64,000 nucleotides of DNA from Cliona cf. orientalis. Taxonomy: Eukaryota; Porifera; Demospongiae; Clionaida; Clionaidae. A model generated the notes under the pieces. That model worked only from the letters and a program-made list of their open reading frames with translations, was not told the DNA's origin and ran no database searches. Below, in pieces: positions 1 to 12,899 of this stretch. The stretch is from assembly GCA_963930775.1 (NCBI GenBank), contig OZ005698.1, positions 5,338,501-5,402,500 of the forward strand. Direction: 5' to 3'. Numbering within the stretch: the first letter of the stretch is position 1; each line of letters begins with the position of its first letter. The position numbers were made by a program, and so were the translations under genes.

Positions 1-130
1 TGTTTACATGAACAGATTGTTGGTGCATAGATATGGGGCAGGAAGGAGTGAAAATAAAAATAGGTTAGGGAGGGGGGCTTGGGATGTATCTAGGTGAAGT
101 TGGATTCCACATTGGAAGAGAGGAAGGTGG

Positions 131-342
131 ACTCGGAGTGGGGGAATCCATTTGGAACGACGAGGGAGGGGGACTCGGAGTGGGGGAATCCACGTGGGAA
201 GGGAATAAAGGTGGACTCAGAGTGTGGGAATCCACGTGGAAAAGAGAGGGGGGGGGACTCGGAGTGGGAGAATCTATGTGAGTTGGTGATAAAGGTGGAC
301 TCAGAGTGGGGTAATCCATGTGAGAAGGTGATAAAGGTGGAA
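131..342. repeat. 42-bp minisatellite, five copies
   Basis: Five imperfect copies of a 42-bp unit begin at 131, 173, 215, 257 and 299. Each contains a core like ACTCGGAGTGGGGGAATCCA. Because 42 is a multiple of three, several frames stay open on both strands and give meaningless Pro/Ser or Gly/Glu-rich ORFs. No gene is supported here. The array lies in the Piwi intron after exon 4. Confidence 0.9.
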
Positions 343-507
343 GCCTTCAGCAAATAATGTGAAGTGTCAGTGAACTTAGACTGGCAAAGTGTTCGTGATA
401 TCTTCTCATCTTTGCCTAAGTATAATATAAAATATGTTAACATAATGTCAGTTGACTGCAAAGGTTATAAAACTGGGAGAACAGAAATAGAGTATATGCA
501 AGTATAC

Positions 508-1260
508 CTGAACTGAACGTTGCTTAAAAAGTTGTTCACTACTCTGAAGACATTCTCGTTCTCCTTCACTAACATGTTGCAATCGAACTTCTCTCTCTTC
601 GATGGTTTCAGCAGCCATTCTTTCATGCTGAGTATCACTCATTCGCTGTAGCCTGGCTTCTCTCTGTTCTGCTGACTCGTTAGCCAGGCGGTCCCTCATC
701 TGTTGTAGCCTGGCCTCTCTCTGCTCTGCTGACTCGTTAGCCAGGCGGTCCCTCATCTGTTGTAGCCTGGCCTCTCTCTGCTCTGCTGACTCGTTAGCCA
801 GGCGGTCCCTCATCTGTTGTAGCCTGGCCTCTCTCTCTTCTGCTGACTCGTTAGCCAGGCGATCCCTCATCTGTTGTAGCCTGGCCTCTGTCTGTTCTGT
901 TGACTCGTCAGCCAGGCAATCCCGCAAGTGCTCTCTCATCTGCTGTAGCCTGGCTGCTCTTTGCTGGGATAATTCGTTAGTTCTTCTATCCCTTGACACT
1001 TCTCTCATTTGCTGCAGTCTAACATCCCTTTCTTCACCAGACTCAGCGCTTAGTCTTTCCCGCCTACGTTGAAGAAGAGTTTGTCTTTGTTCGACTGACT
1101 GGGCTTCACGCCTAGCTCTGTCTCTGATTCTCCTTCTGCTCAACCGCTGTTCCCGTTGTTCGGCTGTTTCAGACGCACGATGCGCTCTCTCTCTTTCGCG
1201 CCTTCTTTGAAGCCTTTTCTCTCTCTTCGCTTCAGCAGATTGAGTGTTAGTAGAACTCAT
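508..1260 (-). CDS. STPR-repeat protein exon, probably the N-terminal part of a Helitron-type protein
   Basis: The exon encodes about 250 residues of strongly basic, Arg/Glu/Gln-rich sequence starting MSSTNTQSAEAKRE. It is built of STPR-like units of 23 or 19 residues, such as RLQQMRDRLANESAEQREA. In order the unit lengths are 23, 23, 19, 23, 23, 19, 19, 19, 19, 23, plus a partial unit. The 57-bp DNA repeat is nearly exact in the 19-residue block. STPR units are DNA-binding and, in sponge and cnidarian genomes, often sit at the N-terminus of Helitron helicase proteins; that assignment is from memory of the family. The ATG at 1260 is preferred over one 66 bp upstream because the earlier residues are hydrophobic and unlike the family. 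The coding frame ends at a good donor (CAG|GTATAC, intron from 507), so more exons should follow to the left. It is on the Piwi-sense strand, inside the Piwi intron after exon 4. Confidence 0.7.
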
Positions 1261-3200
<1,940 letters not shown>

Positions 3201-3221
3201 ATCAACCAAATCTCCACTAAA

Positions 3222-3480
3222 GTTCAGATTGAGGGTATACTATGCTCACTGACCGAAATGCAGAATCCCAAGAAGGGAACCAAAATATTTCAGAGGCCAA
3301 GTTACTGATGGTACGAATAAAATGTAAATAGTTGGATTTGATGAACAGCTCGAAACCCATGATGCCAAAGGATGCCAGTCCGATTCAGCAAATGTGAGGT
3401 CCAATGACCTTTGCACAGTGGTGACTTGGAGATCACCAAACTGACAGGCAAAATCTCCACAGCACCCATGAAATTTGACT
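3222..3480 (+). pseudogene. Degenerate protein fragment, possibly OB-fold-like, in a mobile-element remnant
   Basis: Two overlapping frames join to read QIEGILCSLTEMQNPKKGTK, then YFRGQVTDG and VGFDEQLE. The run has one frame change near 3287 and one in-frame stop near 3328. The pattern of hydrophobic strands resembles an OB-fold protein that is repeated in sponge genomes, but this is a weak call from memory. It is broken and cannot make a full protein. Confidence 0.3.
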
Positions 3481-4036
3481 ATCCTAGAGCCCTTCAACAG
3501 TAAAACATATCAAGTCTGATATGCCAAGCATGGATCTAGTTAAAATGATGTAGAGGATCTGATATGAGTGGTATTGGGCTGCCTGAGCTTAATGATGCTC
3601 GCCCAGTACACAATCTTAGAAATCTGGCGAGGAGTGTACTTGGAAAGCAATTTTTCCAGGAGGGCCCTCACAGTTGGCTGATGCCCAGGCCACCATGAAA
3701 CTCTATCTCTGAGACAGAGGAAGAGCTGTGATGTAGCCAGAGGATAGAGTACTGCTCAACGGCTCTTGTATCCAAAACAAGGACATCTCCGCTTCAAGTG
3801 GCTATTCGCTCAGTGAGCCATTGATTATTGACTTCTTTCACCCAGCCGTGATGTAGCCAGAGAATGAGGAAGAGAGAATGATGAAGAGATAGTTACGAGT
3901 CACAGTACTGAAGAGGAGGAGGAGGAGGAGGAGCTCAGCATTTTTAGCTCCTGCTAGCTTAAGGCCAGCTGCTAATAGGTCCGGAAATTCTGCTAAAACT
4001 ACTTGAGCAAAGGGCTCTCCTTCCCACTGCCTATGA
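3481..4036. other. Intronic stretch, no gene seen
   Basis: It contains a short direct duplication, GTGATGTAGCCAGAG, at 3729 and again at 3848, and a GGA microsatellite at about 3912-3933. I see no supportable gene on either strand. Confidence 0.45.
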
Positions 4037-4441
4037 TTGAAGAGGGCAAAGGTTGTCCACAAATACACAGGATTGAGGACGAGCACTGTTCCCCAAAGGG
4101 GATCCATCAGTGAATATACCATCAATTACGCTCCAAATCCTCCCAAGAAAGCCGAGGATGCAGACGTCTACACCCAACTTGTGCAGGTGGGGAAAAAAAC
4201 TTGGAAATTCCCCATGTTCCCCATAGAAATGTTCAAAGACTTCTCGGAGTGGCTGATGTCCCCAGACGGGAAGCTGAGGTCTGACACAACAGCAAGAGAA
4301 GTCTGTATAGATGTGTCCAAACGTCTGAAGTATCTGCATCCCAAGAGCATGACGTTTGACTGTCTATTGATTAGGTTAGCGGAGTCCATGAAAGCCTGCC
4401 CCCACCCAGATGTTAATGCAATCAAGGCTCCAGTCCATTAA
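4037..4441 (+). pseudogene. Recombinase core-binding-like fragment (Crypton-type element remnant)
   Basis: The open frame encodes about 134 residues ending at a stop at 4439-4441. Residues about 50-100 read as a helical module with MFKDFSEWLMSPDGKLRS followed by TAREVCIDVSKRL. This pattern is typical of the N-terminal SAM-like core-binding part of tyrosine-recombinase (Crypton-like) proteins in aquatic animals. No catalytic domain follows. The first codon is not ATG, so this is a fragment or internal exon. It is antisense to Piwi. Family placement is by recognition only. Confidence 0.45.
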
Positions 4442-5079
4442 GAAATACAACTGTTCATGGGATTATGACTTACTTTTCACCTGTGCTCAAGGGACAAAAA
4501 ATAGTGCTGTAATGTATCATGCGTGTTATCTGGAAGCGTTGAAAAGAAGACAGCAACATCGATTAAGAACTATCATGTTCAAGAGTCGTAGTTCTGGTGG
4601 CAATGATCTTAGTTGCGATCAACTCCTCCACGAAAATCGACTCACCAGTAGAGATCAATATTATGCTATCGATGACTCAGTTGGTTCAGCATATTGGATG
4701 CCATCCTGCTGACATATCCTAATCAGGAGATAAATATGCATAAAAATGATCAAGTTATGAACGAGATTAATGACAATTTAAGAAAAGAGATAAGGGATAA
4801 TGAAACCTGCATGAGTCTGAACTAGACTATTATAAATGAATTATCAGTTTTCATGATGCAGGATGCTTTAATTAGAGCCACACAGACAATTTGTAACTTT
4901 ACATAGCGTATTGTCACAAGTTAAAGAATGGATGTCACAGTTGCAGACAGTAGTGGACTTTCAAAGCTTGTTATCCCCATCGGAAAACTGGAGGGGCAGT
5001 CATAACATCATCAGAAATAACAATAAATCAGTAGACTGCGATAATAATTATTACAGATACTTTAATCTTTGATAGTAGC

Positions 5080-5364
5080 TTGATTCTGGGCATAACCACA
5101 GGACCAGGTGTCCAACCTACATCATTTTGTCTAAACTTCACTCCAGGCTTGCCTTCACATATTGATGACTATTACGTATATATGTGTGGCCCTTCTATAA
5201 TAGAGTTTCAATTGGATCGTGATCATATTTGCGTTCCTACAGAAGCAACCAATACCGATGATGAACTATATATATTCAGGGACGACCAGCCTGCATTTCT
5301 CCAGTATAAAAGTGCCTACTTTAAAAAGGTAGTTGGTAATGTTGACAACAAAGAAATGGATTAA
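5080..5364 (+). CDS. Unrecognised ORF, probably part of an element
   Basis: The frame encodes about 94 residues with a protein-like composition, including FCLNFTPGLPSHIDDYYVY, and ends at a TAA. I do not recognise a family. It is followed directly (from about 5370) by sequence homologous to the composite element at 12.8 kb, so it is probably element-derived. There is no clear start context. Confidence 0.3.
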   Translation: MILGITTGPGVQPTSFCLNFTPGLPSHIDDYYVYMCGPSIIEFQLDRDHICVPTEATNTDDELYIFRDDQPAFLQYKSAYFKKVVGNVDNKEMD

Positions 5365-5369
5365 CTTTT

Positions 5370-5510
5370 TTATCATGTGCATTGATCAATGATTAATACC
5401 CCCCACATGATATTGTAGAACTTTTCGGATATATATCTTTCAGCCACACTTTGGCTCTTATTATATTTCTTGGATTTTGTGACAGCTTAAGAAGAGATGA
5501 CCTCTGTATA
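5370..5510 (+). repeat. Partial copy of the composite element (third copy)
   Basis: The sequence from CATGTGCATTGATCAATGAT through TTTCTTGGATTTTGTGACAG aligns with 12810-12975. It lacks the rest of the element. Confidence 0.6.
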
Positions 5511-7669
5511 GTATTTACATGATAAATATATGCTATGATAGTAGATCAGCAGTGGTTGTGTGGTGCTACATACTGGCAATTCACTTGTATATGTACATTT
5601 TTGCATAAGGAATTATCCACGAGTAAAGAATTACATAGTTACATGTAGGTGATCGACCCTCTACACTTGACTTGTACAAATCTTTGTCTCACTATAAAAT
5701 CATATATACCCTCTCACTTGAGTCTGGACGGTGATGGCTGATTTCTGCACTAGCTTGTAAAGGTGTGAGATTGGTAAGGCTTTAGTTTCAGTTCAGTTTT
5801 AAGATCTCCACTACCAAGGAGGTTCGGCACTTGAACTATCCTGAACTAGTTAGTGTATAAGCACTATTACTAGGAAAAGGAGCATACTATAAGCAGCTCA
5901 AATTTTTTGTTGTATGGATTGTGCAAAACTAGAATTGATACGTAGCTTAGCACCAGAAGACGATGGTGTTTGGTGCACCGACAATGATTCAGTACAAAAA
6001 AAAGAGCGTAAAGTCACCAAGTTAGAATCTGACTGTTGAACACGTCCATGAGTGCTGCAAAACACTCAACAGATGGAAGCAGATGTACCCTATGTAGTCT
6101 AGCAAATACCTGCCAGAAAATAGCAGATCAAGCAAGGTATTATGCTTTGTTACCTAGTGTGGATGAGGTTTATATATTCAGTACAGACACAGCTTTTGAT
6201 AGTCAGCCATAAACGATCTGAACCTGCACACAGAAGGATGTGGTTTCAGATCCAGAATTTGCAAGTTTCTGTTCGTACTTTTATTACTCGTTGCAAAAGA
6301 GACTGATAGCAGAAAAAAACTGGACTAAATGACTTCTACACAAAACACTACTTGTGTATTGCATCATTATTGTAGAAGAGAGGTGAATATGTTGTCTTAA
6401 TTCAGGTGTCAATCCGGAAAAAAGAGGACAAAATAAAATAAAGACGACAAAATGAATTCAATCATACGAGTTCCAAGTAATTTGACTGCTGGAAAGGCGG
6501 GAGTACTGTTTATTATGGTCAGTCTGTTTTGGACAGGTTTTGATGAAGGATTTAGAATAGCTGTACAAAATACATCTGGTTTATGAACACTTCTCTTGGG
6601 GTCTTGAGAGAATGGATCCACTGTCATACTTACTAAAGCTAATCTATCCACTTACTAGTGTATGTTTAATTTTGTGTACATGCGTCCATGAAGCCATGAA
6701 ACTCAGAAAAAGGGCAGAAGAATTTGAGGCAGTTGTTGAAAAGGGAGGTGCATTTTGTACCAAGTTTTAATGTAATGAAATTGGCAACTGTATAACAACA
6801 TCCCTTTTACGAAGCAACTTGGCCTCCTGGTCGGAGTCAAGGACCTCACCTCTAACGTCTCAATCTGAAAAATAAATTATTAATGTTCACTACGTCCACT
6901 GCAGCTGTTCACTAATCCGAATAGCCTCCTCTCCGCTCACTCCCACAATAGATTTGATTCTCCTCCTCCACTGATTTGGTGCTCAATAGCCCAAACATTG
7001 AACCCATGCAAAACTTGAAAACTGATGAAGTTGGTAGAAAAGTATGAAAAGGTAAGGATACCACATGTAGCAGTTTGAAATTAATAGCATGCATTATTGT
7101 AACTCAAATTTTTGAACCAGATTTGCCATGAGCCAATATAATACAACAATGTTCTTAAATTTGTTGCAGAGTGTCGCCTTCAACATGCTCAGTTCAATTA
7201 CCAAAATTAATGTCACCATCCTGTCTGTGGTTTGTCCAGGAAATGTTCAAGTTGTACGGGATATGCTGAGGTAAAATAATGGAATAATGAATAATGATAA
7301 CCGCCTGCCCGCATGCCTAAGTGAGCTCTGATGTGACCAGAAACACGTTTACAATAAACAGTGGCCTTACAGTGCTTCATTATAGTAATGTTATTATGTA
7401 AAAACAATTGAATAAAATTGAAGGATGAAGTAGGGATGGCAATGCCAAAAAGCACACAAACTAGATTTTTAGGGATAATAGATAATCCCAACCACTATAC
7501 ATCCCTACGCTTGCTTTTCTTAATTCATAATATTGATGTCGACTCATGCTATCCTTGGCGTGTTCTTGACTTGCATGCGCGAGAAATTAATATTCTCCCT
7601 ATCTATAATTTTTATATTATTATTGACTATTTATGATCCCCATTCTACTCAAAAAGCAAGCGCAAGCCA
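5511..7669. other. Intronic stretch, no gene seen
   Basis: Mostly AT-rich unique-looking sequence. Short ORFs at 6409-6651 and 6912-7094 (minus strand) have no recognisable family and no supporting splice structure. Nothing is supported. Confidence 0.45.
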
Positions 7670-8292
7670 GATTTGGGAAAACCCTCCATAAGGGATCCGT
7701 GTGCGATTCGCGCAATACGCGTTTTTAGTAGCTCAGGTCAAAATTTGTCAAAATCCAGATTTATCATTATACATGTCGAACAACCCTTCTTCTAACATTT
7801 ACCGTCGTCTACGGAGGCTAGTTGATCTATACAAAGGCGGAATAAGCCTTCACTTTGACCAACCTAGTCGGTACAGCCGCCGTACATGGAGCTTGTTGCT
7901 ATGGTCGCTAATTAAAATTCTCTATCTAAATACAGCTAGATTCATCGAACTATTGTACGTTCGCTCACCTTTTTAGCTTCTTGGGCATCTAAGAACAATC
8001 GGCTGTCATTGTCAACACCGAAATTCAACTCTTGCTCGATCTTTACGTTCATTTCGAATGTCTCCGCCCAGGTCTATTTAATTGATATCTGGGTCATGCG
8101 TAGTATGCGGAAACGCTATATGTGTGCATAGTAACGCCTTTAGACCATAATTTCTCGATTATTGGGGATGTGGCGTGATCGTAAACAAAGCACTGTATCT
8201 CCAATTGGCCTAAGACTTGAACGCGGGTTAGCTCTATGGTAGAGCTTATCAATTTTCAGAAAAATATCCCTTACGGAGGGTTTTCCCAAATC
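7670..8292. mobile_element. Short non-autonomous DNA element with 27-bp terminal inverted repeats
   Basis: Positions 7670-7696 and 8266-8292 are reverse complements with one mismatch. The left arm begins GATTTGGGAAAACCCTCC and the right arm ends GGAGGGTTTTCCCAAATC. The 0.62-kb interval encodes no transposase. No convincing target-site duplication is visible. The minus strand between about 8060 and 7965 carries a short ORF (about 28 residues from an ATG, rich in acidic residues) that ends at an AAG|GTGAGC donor-like site; this may be chance or a leftover first exon. Confidence 0.75.
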
Positions 8293-9119
8293 AGGTCACA
8301 TATACAACGGAGAATATTTTTCAGGTGGTCATTTATCTTATCTCTGGAACCGGCTCGATTGAAAAAGTTCGTTCCAGTCTTATATTGTAGAGCAGTACAA
8401 GAGCTATTCAATAGTACTTGAATCATGGGAATCCATCCTAGAGAACCAAAACGTGCTACTTTTTGCAAATGCACTTTTTGTGAGTGCTTGCGGGTATCAT
8501 GCACAAAAGCAGTCGCCGCGGAGCTCATGAATGTCTCCGGGTTATGGGACTTGAATGAACAGAAAGTAGAAGTGTTCCTCTGTCTTCTGGTCTTTGTTTG
8601 GAGTCCTAGAAGTGAAAGATGGCTTAGATAGGACAGGAAAGAAAAATAGATAAAAAAAAAAACGGCAAAAATTGCATGCACGGGAATGTGCCACCGGATG
8701 CACTTCCTGGATCTGCAACGTTTGTACTATTTTGGACCACTGCTGGCCTAACGACTGATTAATTTAATGTAATACAACTCTGTAACCTTCAATAAGGCCA
8801 GACCAATTTAATTTGTTGTTGCTCGGATATTGTGAGGTAAAAATTGGACCGAGCGATCAAAAAAAAAGAAAAAAAGCAATTAATTGGGGTGTGGTTATAG
8901 ACCACAATCTAATTAAGACAGACTTATGTGACTATCTAGGACTAGGGAATCAAGATAGAATACAAAAACAACTCTACTTTACATAAGCTCCACCCAACTT
9001 AATTAATTTTTTTTTCTGTTTGCCCAAAAATTGGAGCGAGCGAATCCGTGTAACAACTTATTTAATTGTTCTGGCCTGAAGGTGGTAGTGATTCGATCAG
9101 CATTATTATATCAGGTTCT
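8293..9119. other. Intronic stretch, no convincing gene
   Basis: A 68-codon plus-strand ORF at 8425-8631 contains the pattern CKCTFCEC but no recognisable domain. Poly-A/T runs are common. Nothing else is supported. Confidence 0.4.
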
Positions 9120-9395
9120 GTTCATTTAGCTGCAGCACCTTTTGTGTCGCCCACGGGATTATTATTCAGCACACTACACAAGGGAAACTGCACTTGTGTA
9201 GGTGAAGAGGTCGTCTTCACCTGCAGTATCATAGGCTCCGCAGCCCAACAATGGACTAGCCTGGGGTATGTTGATGCCGACAACCCAATCCAATTTTCAG
9301 TAATTACTAGTCCAGGAACTACTGTCACCAGTGTTATAAAAAGGGGGAGGGGACACTTAATTAATACTATGCTAAGTCCTCAAAGCAATGTTTGA
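9120..9395 (+). pseudogene. Ig-like domain fragment (first half)
   Basis: The plus-strand frame encodes CTCVGEEVVFTCSIIG, then QQWTSLG and FSVITSPGTTVT. This is the B-to-D strand region of an immunoglobulin-like domain of the kind repeated in sponge cell-surface proteins. The second conserved cysteine half is missing on this strand. An acceptor-like CAG lies near 9168. It appears to be an isolated exon or fragment. Confidence 0.45.
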
Positions 9396-9427
9396 TCAAG
9401 TATGCAAATATAAACCATATAATGTAT

Positions 9428-9610
9428 TCATGTACCTGAGACAAAGAACATTATACTATGTTCAACTCCATTGGTGCCAGAGCATGTGACTGTTGATTCC
9501 ACAATAGCAGTAATACGCAATGTTGACTCAAGTAACAGCACTCCATCGCTGCTGGAGTTCAGGAGTGTAGCCTTTGCAGTGGTTCTTCCATTTATAAGTT
9601 TAACAGTGTC
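9428..9610 (-). pseudogene. Ig-like domain fragment (second half) on the opposite strand
   Basis: The minus-strand frame reads TAKATLLNSSSDGVLLLEST followed by VESTVTCSGTNG, matching the C-terminal half of a sponge-type Ig-like domain with its conserved cysteine. It faces the first-half fragment at 9120-9395 tail to tail, so the two cannot be one exon pair without an inversion. Confidence 0.4.
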
Positions 9611-9629
9611 ATAATAATTCGATTCCACT

Positions 9630-9652
9630 GGGGGGGGGGGGGGGGGGGGGGG
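9630..9652. repeat. Poly-G run
   Basis: An uninterrupted run of 23 G. Long G or C runs recur at 15214, 25650, 33450, 40098, 40327, 48977 and 61975. Confidence 0.95.
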
Positions 9653-10151
9653 AAGGGGCAGGGCGGGTCGGATTAGTGGTGTTGACATGAAGATGGAAAT
9701 TCGATCCATGTCTAATATTATGATCATTCAGATGTGGTAAAATTGATAATATTATTATGGAATAATTGAAGATGGAAAGTTGATCCACCTCTAATGATTT
9801 ATGATATTTATATGAACATTCAGGTATGGAAAATTGGAGGTACAAGGGACAACTACAATATAATCGGGGTGCTTCCCGTGAAAGAAATCACATGATCCAT
9901 ATCCACTTCTTGATTCGCATGAAGACAGTAAATATTGTTGAGTATTAAACAAGGCCGCGCTACTAGATCAAGCATGGAATAGGGGGCGGAATGGGTTGTA
10001 GAAATTAAATTTTAGTAAAGCGCCCACCCCTTTGTCCTTATAAACAATTTGCTCCGCCATGATCCTAGGCTCCGTGATCAATACTTTGCAGACAGAAAGA
10101 GAACAGACGGTTGGTGGATTGTTTTTATAGCAACACGCTCACCTGAACGAC

Positions 10152-10412
10152 ATGTTCAATATTACAAAGGCAAGTATTAAGTTTCAATGGCCATCGTGGG
10201 TGGTCTATGACAAAAAATTCCGGATGGAAGCGGCCAACACACCAACTATGGACTGGTCAAAAGTAGACCCTAGTATTAATTCACAATGCGGGACAGGAGG
10301 ATATGTCGTGTTGCCAACCACCAGCGAGCTCAAAGCTGCAGAGGTATATGACGGTGGGATGGAGTTTGAGAGAGCTGATATACAACACATCACAGTTGAT
10401 GGTAAAAGGTGA
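10152..10412 (+). pseudogene. Retroelement gag-like fragment (DIRS/Ngaro type)
   Basis: The start of the frame, ITKASIKFQWPSWVVYDKKF followed by RMEAANTPTMDWSKVDPS, matches the gag-like ORF1 of tyrosine-recombinase retrotransposons. Those proteins carry a pattern of Trp/Tyr-Asp-x-x-Phe-Arg and a later Cys-rich knuckle. Here the similarity stops after NSQC and the last 40 residues are unrelated, so the gag is truncated and fused to foreign sequence. It is antisense to Piwi. Confidence 0.5.
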
Positions 10413-10489
10413 ATATCGATATCACGACGTGACATAGTCTAGTATAGTACGTACGTGCCCGTACGTGCACGCAGCTCGGGAAACTTTTC

Positions 10490-10592
10490 TATGACATCAT
10501 TCCAAAGGGACCGTCCCTAGGCCCTAGTGCCGGGCCGGCCTATGACATCATTCCAAAAGGGACTGTCCCTAGGCCCTAGTGCCGGCGCTGCG
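10490..10592. repeat. Two-copy tandem repeat of about 51 bp, GC-rich
   Basis: The unit starting TATGACATCATTCCAAA begins at 10490 and 10541. Each copy contains a GGGAC(C/T)GTCCC palindrome followed by TAGGCCCTAGTGCCGG. It is the most GC-rich stretch in the left half of the intron. Confidence 0.85.
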
Positions 10593-11094
10593 CCTCGCGC
10601 CGCATGGCATGCCAGTGCTATAGTGGCAAAACTTGATTACTGAATGCAGTGCAATGGGTATAATATTGAAACCGGACATTGGTCACCATATTATTATATC
10701 ATACTGGTCTTATTTACAAAAAAAAATATTGGCACAGTGCCACTGCTCCACCCAAAGGTAAGTAAGTAGTAATTATCAATAAGCAAACTGGATGCACGCA
10801 TAAGAAACAATCATATTACACTATTCAGACACCATGAAGGCCATGAAACAATCACCTCAACACCTATTACAGCTAGCTTTGTTTTTCGCAGCCACAAACG
10901 AGTTGCACTACCAGAACACGTGACTGTAGTAACACTCTTAAACATCTTGCTGCAGTTGGATATTCAGTGATGATGTAGTAGTCATCATTTGGTCGTCCTT
11001 GTCATCCATAGAAACAATAGCTTAAAACATTTCATATTTCACATTTTATGCTCTCATTCAGGAATGTTACAATTGGTTTCAAAAAGACCTCATT

Positions 11095-11245
11095 GTACAA
11101 TTTTAATATCCAGATAATGCCAGTACTGGCTGTAGGCATGTTCGCCACTTTTCTTTTGAGGGTGGCAATATGACGTGCCCCAAGTCGACTCCTGTGCTGG
11201 TCTCACTACAAACACTTGCACCGTCACCCGAATCATTGTGATGCA
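11095..11245 (+). repeat. Isolated diverged copy of the 237-bp array unit
   Basis: From AATGCCAGTACTGGCTGTAG to CACCCGAATC this region matches the units at 16060-17011 with scattered substitutions. The small reading frame (GCRHVRHFSFEGGNMTC-like) is kept. Confidence 0.7.
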
Positions 11246-11543
11246 GGATGATTTAATTAATGCATAACAAAGGGAGGAACATCACTCGGCTGAAAACATT
11301 ACTCCCCGCACTCTAGAACTTGGAGAGAAAAAGTAAGCAAGTGTGGTCCATTAGTTACCGGGAGTTTTGTGTGTTGCCTCCGAATTGAAGGTGTTGCATT
11401 ATAACACACTGCTGGCAAAACGAGGTTACTGCCACATTCCAGTTCTACAATATGTACGGCCACCTCAAATTTGCCCCTAAAGGTTCTAATGTAGGTGCCA
11501 CTAAATATGCTCACAGAGGCACCTTAGAACACGAAACAGATCA

Positions 11544-11758
11544 GTGTTCACTGAGGCTGACAACCACAATGGCATACCTTATGAAGAGGCAATAGTAGAG
11601 GTAAAGGGTACACTGAAGGATGCCATTGTGGTAGCGCACAACACAAGGTACGACTTCAGGGTGTTGCAGTTGTTGATGTACCCAACTGTGCACTGTGTCT
11701 ACGACACAGTCACCACTGTCAACTTAAATGGTCTGGTCCCTTCTGAGAGGGGGAAGTA
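11544..11758 (+). pseudogene. DEDDh exonuclease fragment (REXO4/ISG20-like), motifs II and III
   Basis: The frame reads HNGIPYEEAIVEVKGTLKDA, IVVAHNTRYDF and VYDTVTTVNL. Just after a stop at 11758 the line KLAGLALLLLGETIQ follows in frame. These match the second and third acidic motifs of 3'-5' exonucleases of the REXO4/ISG20 type. Motif I is absent here but is present in another fragment at 12.5 kb. The stop makes it inactive. Confidence 0.5.
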
Positions 11759-12283
11759 GCAATCCAAGCTTGCTGGTCTAGCATTACTACTTTTGGGTGA
11801 GACAATACAACAATACAGTGCATGATCCAGTGGAAGATGACTTGGCTTCATTACCGATTTATTAAAAACATTATTAACAGTTCATGCTAGAGCAAACTTC
11901 CCCTGTAAAAGTATCAAATTCTTTCCAAAACACTATGACACTTGACAGAGATGGGATCAGCCAATAATTGGAGATTTCTGGAGGACCTTGGAGACAAACC
12001 AGTGTCTCATATCTTTGGCAAGTCAACATCCTGTCATTGACGCTCTATTGGTTAGTTACAGCAAACGTTGCATATACTTCATATAGACTTCGTTTTTGGC
12101 AAAGGGAACTCCTTGATTTTTATAGGACCACAGGCGCAAATGTATCATAACATGCGATCGTGTATATATGCATCATTTTCTTAATGCCAGGTCAACATAA
12201 AGCCCGCATAGTTTACCGCGTGCATGCGTATGTGGGCATAAAATGTCAATTTTGTGTGGTTGAATTAATAATTTGAAAGTGTC

Positions 12284-12755
12284 ATGGTAAGTAAAAAGCC
12301 ACCTTCATCTTCGACTCTTTCTTCTTCTCGCCCAAAGTGAAGGCGCTGCCTATCGGAAAGGGCTAGAGCAGCCAAGAAGCAAAAGCTTTTGGCCAGGGTA
12401 GACGTACCCCCCATGCTTCCAAGGTCAGTATAATGATCAACAATGCCTGGTGGTCCGATATGCAGTGACTTGAACTTCTGTGTGTGTGTTGTGTAACTTT
12501 AGCCAGCAACCTCGAGATCAGAAGCAAGTCAACTGGATCCTGCCTACTCCTAGGCACATTTGGGGTCCAGCTCCAGCAAATGGCGACGTTGTTGCTCTGG
12601 ACGGCGAGATGGTCCCAGTCAGGCCGCCTCCTGGTACTTTCAGTAGCACAGGTACAGAAATCACCGGAGCCATGTCTGCTCTTCTATGGCTCCAGAAGTC
12701 GTATCAGACCGTTTCTGTACTTCACCAAAAATAGGCTTGCTGGCTAGAGCTTTTT
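12284..12755 (+). pseudogene. Exonuclease gene 5' part in composite element copy 1
   Basis: A first frame from ATG at 12284 encodes a Ser/Lys-rich, nuclear-type N-terminus, broken by a TGA (CGA in copy 2) near 12338, and ends at a donor AAG|GTCAGT near 12424. After an acceptor TTTAG at 12502, the frame reads NWILPTPRHIWGPAPANGD and then VVALDGEMV, motif I of the DEDDh exonuclease family (Asp and Glu as metal ligands). The remaining motifs do not follow directly; fragments carrying them sit at 11.5, 13.5, 14.1 and 26.5 kb. Confidence 0.5.
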
Positions 12756-12899
12756 TTGTTGTATACAAGGCTTTAGATCTATTTTCAAGTATGTTAGCTT
12801 TAAATTTATCATGTGTATGGTGCATTGATCAACGATTCATAATACATACACAACTGTGACTGTAGAACTTCTATTCGACATCTTTCAAACACACTTCAG

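Noticed and set aside
8225-8250. tRNA-like D-arm sequence (TAGCTCTATGGTAGAGC)
   Set aside because: No B-box, anticodon stem or acceptor stem follows within 80 bp. It lies inside the inverted-repeat element at 7670-8292.
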